Positions 61,835 to 64,000 of a DNA stretch of 64,000 bases are shown here, piece after piece. A model generated the notes under the pieces. It worked only from the letters and a program-made list of their open reading frames with translations, was not told the origin of the DNA and made no database searches. The DNA is taken from the NCBI RefSeq assembly GCF_006363955.1, contig NZ_CP040948.1, positions 930,001-994,000 on the forward strand. Reading direction: 5' to 3'. The first letter of the stretch is position 1; every line of letters starts with the position of its first letter. A program made the position numbers and the translations under genes. The stretch comes from Methylophilus medardicus. Its GTDB lineage: Bacteria; Pseudomonadota; Gammaproteobacteria; Burkholderiales; Methylophilaceae.

Positions 61835-62647
61835 CTAACAAGTGCTGGCGTTAAAGATGGTTTGCAGTTTTTCGTGATCCAAAATTCGGATGTTTTTTTG
61901 TTTCACTTCAATAATGCCTTCGTCACTAAACTTAGAAAAGGTACGGCTCACGGTTTCGAGTTTCATACCAAGATAGCTGCCGATCTCCTCCCGCGTCATG
62001 CGCAAGATCAGCTCACTTTTTGAGTATCCTCTGGCATGCAAGCGTTGCAACAAATTGAGCAGAAACGCAGCCAACCGTTCCTCCGCCCGCATATTCGCCA
62101 GCAACATCATCACCCCATTTTCACGCACGATTTCACGGCTCATGATTTTATGAACATGGCGTTGGAGTACGGGGATTTCTCGAGAAAGATCCTCAACATG
62201 ATTGAACGGCATCACGCAAACCTCGGCGTCCTCTAGGGCAATGGCATTACAATTGTGATGGTCAGAGACAATGCCATCTAATCCCATAATTTCGCCCGCC
62301 ATCTGAAAGCCGGTCACTTGTTCGCGACCATCTTCTGACACGACGCAGGTTTTGAAAAAACCGGTTCGAATCGCGTACAACGTGGTGAAAGGGTCGCCAC
62401 TGCTAAATAGATGACCACCTTGTTTGACTTTTTTACGTGTGGCAACAATGCCATCCAGTCGATTCATCTCTGCTGTGCTCAAGCCAATCGGTAAACAAAG
62501 CTCTCGCAGATTGCAATTCGAGCAGGCAACTTTAAAGCTAGATTCTGCTGGTACTTGCATTTCGGCGGTCCTTGGCGGTCGTTGAACGTCCATCTGATTA
62601 TACGCTTCTTGCAAGGCAATATCATTGGCTCCAATATGATTCAGCAT
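61835..62647 (-). CDS. fnr: FNR-type oxygen-responsive transcription factor
   Basis: A 270-residue CRP/FNR regulator. The N-terminal cluster cysteines are in ACSNCNLRELCLPIGLS (CxxC, then C five on), and the fourth is in DAEVCVMPF; together they form the oxygen-sensitive 4Fe-4S site. The helix-turn-helix reads EEIGSYLGMKLETVSRTFSK, with Glu, Ser and Arg in the recognition helix, the residues that read TTGAT...ATCAA. The start at 62647 (MLNHIGAND) is my choice; a farther-upstream ATG would add 25 residues. It is divergent from hemN across an FNR box. Confidence 0.93.
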   Translation of the reverse strand: MLNHIGANDIALQEAYNQMDVQRPPRTAEMQVPAESSFKVACSNCNLRELCLPIGLSTAEMNRLDGIVATRKKVKQGGHLFSSGDPFTTLYAIRTGFFKTCVVSEDGREQVTGFQMAGEIMGLDGIVSDHHNCNAIALEDAEVCVMPFNHVEDLSREIPVLQRHVHKIMSREIVRENGVMMLLANMRAEERLAAFLLNLLQRLHARGYSKSELILRMTREEIGSYLGMKLETVSRTFSKFSDEGIIEVKQKNIRILDHEKLQTIFNASTC

Positions 62648-62708
62648 GTGGTTCTGTCTTCTTCCCTTTATATTGCGCACATTATGCCTGTGAGCCCATT
62701 CAGGGCAT

Positions 62709-62722
62709 TTGATGTGTGTCAA
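62709..62722. promoter_or_regulatory. FNR box between fnr and hemN
   Basis: TTGATGTGTGTCAA matches the FNR consensus at 9 of 10 positions. It lies about 90 bp before hemN and about 62 bp before fnr. Autoregulation of fnr and activation of hemN are both possible. Confidence 0.75.
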
Positions 62723-62804
62723 ATAGACGGGGATTACTTTATGGCAAAGTAGCTGCTATTAACTCTCGGGACAGTGCGTCCCCGTTGTGCTGACAGGAGC
62801 GAAT

Positions 62805-64000
62805 TTGCTAGATACCATGAAACAACCGCTGATGATTACACAGGCGCACATCGAACGCTATGATGTTTCCGGGCCGCGCTATACCTCTTACCCAACCGCT
62901 GATCGCTTTGTAGAAGCCTTCGATGCCGCGGCTTATCTCAAAGCGTCTGAGCAACGTAACATCAGTCACTGGGCGCAACCGTTATCCGTGTATGTGCACA
63001 TCCCATTTTGCGCGTCACTGTGTTTTTATTGTGCCTGCAATAAAATTGTGACCAAGCGCTACGAACAAAGCGAGATTTACCTAAACTATCTGCAGCGAGA
63101 GTTGGCTTTGCACTTGGATCAATTTGCGCAAGCGCAAGTGGTGAATCAGTTGCATTTGGGTGGTGGTACACCCACCTTTCTCAGCGATGATGCGTTAACC
63201 CGTTTGATTGACATGCTCAAGCAAGCCTTTGTATTTAGCAAAGAGGGCGAGTACGCCATTGAAATTGACCCCCGCACCGTCGATGAGCAGCGCTTGCAGC
63301 ATTTGCGTCAGCTTGGTTTTAACCGTTTGAGTTTCGGCGTACAAGACTTTGATGCCGCTGTGCAACAAGCAGTGCACAGAGTGCAGCCTTTTGCCCAGGT
63401 CGACACATTGATGCAGCAAGCGCGTGTGATGGGCTTTCAGTCGATCAATGTGGACCTGATTTATGGCTTGCCGAAACAAACACCGCAAACGTTTCGTGAG
63501 ACGATCAGTCAGGTCATCACCTTGCGTCCAGATCGTATTGCGCTGTATGGCTATGCACATCTGCCTTCGCGTTTTAAACCGCAGCGGCGTATATTGCAGG
63601 AGGATTTACCTAACGCAGTCGACAAAATTCAAATGTTGTCAGAAGCCATCCAGCAATTGATACAAGCGGGCTATGTTTACATCGGCATGGACCATTTTGC
63701 GTTACCCGAGGACACCCTTGCGATAGCAAAGCAGCAGGGTAGATTACACCGAAATTTTCAGGGTTATAGCACCATGGCCGACCAAGATATTTTGGCCTTG
63801 GGAGTATCAGCCATCGGCAAAATGGGCGCCAGCTACAGTCAGAATGCGAAGACCCTCGAAGAGTATTACGATTTTATTGATCAAGGCCAATTGCCAATTG
63901 TGCGGGGGCTTGCACTGAGTCGAGATGATTTGATTCGGCGTGCCGTCATCATGGCGATTATGTGTCATGGAGAGCTCAGCTATGAGTCGATTGAGCTTTC
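62805..64000 (+). CDS. hemN: Oxygen-independent coproporphyrinogen III oxidase (3' truncated)
   Basis: At least 398 residues, open to the right edge. HemN is a radical-SAM enzyme that makes protoporphyrinogen without oxygen. The Fe-S motif is HIPFCASLCFYCACNKI (CxxxCxxC), followed by LHLGGGTPTFL and the HemN-specific INVDLIYGLPKQTPQTF. AGGAG at 62795 fits a TTG start at 62805; an ATG at 62817 would be 17 bp from it and lose four residues. Heme supply for the cbb3 oxidase under low oxygen fits this location and the FNR box. Confidence 0.92.
   Translation, partial: MLDTMKQPLMITQAHIERYDVSGPRYTSYPTADRFVEAFDAAAYLKASEQRNISHWAQPLSVYVHIPFCASLCFYCACNKIVTKRYEQSEIYLNYLQRELALHLDQFAQAQVVNQLHLGGGTPTFLSDDALTRLIDMLKQAFVFSKEGEYAIEIDPRTVDEQRLQHLRQLGFNRLSFGVQDFDAAVQQAVHRVQPFAQVDTLMQQARVMGFQSINVDLIYGLPKQTPQTFRETISQVITLRPDRIALYGYAHLPSRFKPQRRILQEDLPNAVDKIQMLSEAIQQLIQAGYVYIGMDHFALPEDTLAIAKQQGRLHRNFQGYSTMADQDILALGVSAIGKMGASYSQNAKTLEEYYDFIDQGQLPIVRGLALSRDDLIRRAVIMAIMCHGELSYESIEL

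Overview
The window reads as a continuous piece of a betaproteobacterial chromosome, most likely from the Methylophilaceae (methylotrophs such as Methylophilus or Methylovorus). The clues are the priB-rpsF-rpsR-rplI order, the glnD and cysB types, EpsA plus a PEP-CTERM protein, hpnCDE, formate-tetrahydrofolate ligase, and a zwf/gnd/pgl cluster that would fit the oxidative ribulose-monophosphate branch. The assignment rests on gene content only. No rRNA, phage, transposase or CRISPR array is seen. One tRNA (Ser, anticodon TGA) is present.

Layout. 1-6.3 kb: the 3' part of cysB, a DUF302 protein, a HerA-like ATPase, fhs, yigZ and an AI-2E-type permease, all on +. 6.36-9.47 kb: a minus-strand operon of three ATGA-overlapping genes (CHASE2 membrane protein, SH3 protein, M48 protease). 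9.5-13.1 kb: a candidate phosphate-starvation locus in which a Pho-box-like site precedes a PEP-CTERM exoprotein, alkaline phosphatase and an unknown exported protein. 13.2-17.9 kb: rmuC, moaD, moaE, a Lon-like protease and hslR, tightly packed, meeting epsA on the other strand. 18.9-24.7 kb: rpsF-priB-rpsR-rplI, then dnaB, alr and radA. 24.8-25.7 kb: two small exported proteins, divergent, with two Pho-box-like sites between them. 25.7-28.7 kb: hpnC-hpnD-hpnE for squalene synthesis. 28.8-30.6 kb: a methylthio-nucleoside phosphorylase, def, tRNA-Ser and a small cupin protein.

30.8-35.0 kb is a thiamin salvage locus. A TPP riboswitch with a readable Shine-Dalgarno-sequestering expression platform controls a TonB-dependent receptor; a YkoF-like thiamin-binding protein and a PnuC/PnuT-type permease follow, and a divergent phosphotransferase-fold protein faces them. 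35.2-42.7 kb: glnD, map, an HDOD protein, a TPR-glycosyltransferase fusion, a membrane-anchored peroxiredoxin and folA. 42.7-43.05 kb holds a roughly 330-bp near-palindromic intergenic repeat. 43.1-53.9 kb: a PLP-dependent basic amino acid decarboxylase, dcd, zwf, gnd, pgl, mrp/apbC, a fasciclin protein and metG.

54.0-64.0 kb is a microaerobic respiration module: ccoI-ccoS-ccoN-ccoO-ccoQ-ccoP-ccoG-ccoH for cbb3 oxidase and its assembly, then an FNR-type regulator on the minus strand, divergent from hemN, which runs off the right edge. Two 9/10 FNR boxes, one before ccoN and one between fnr and hemN, tie the module to oxygen control. The best candidates for undescribed biology are the Pho-box-marked PEP-CTERM/PhoA locus with the small secreted proteins, the CHASE2-SH3-M48 operon and the palindromic element.
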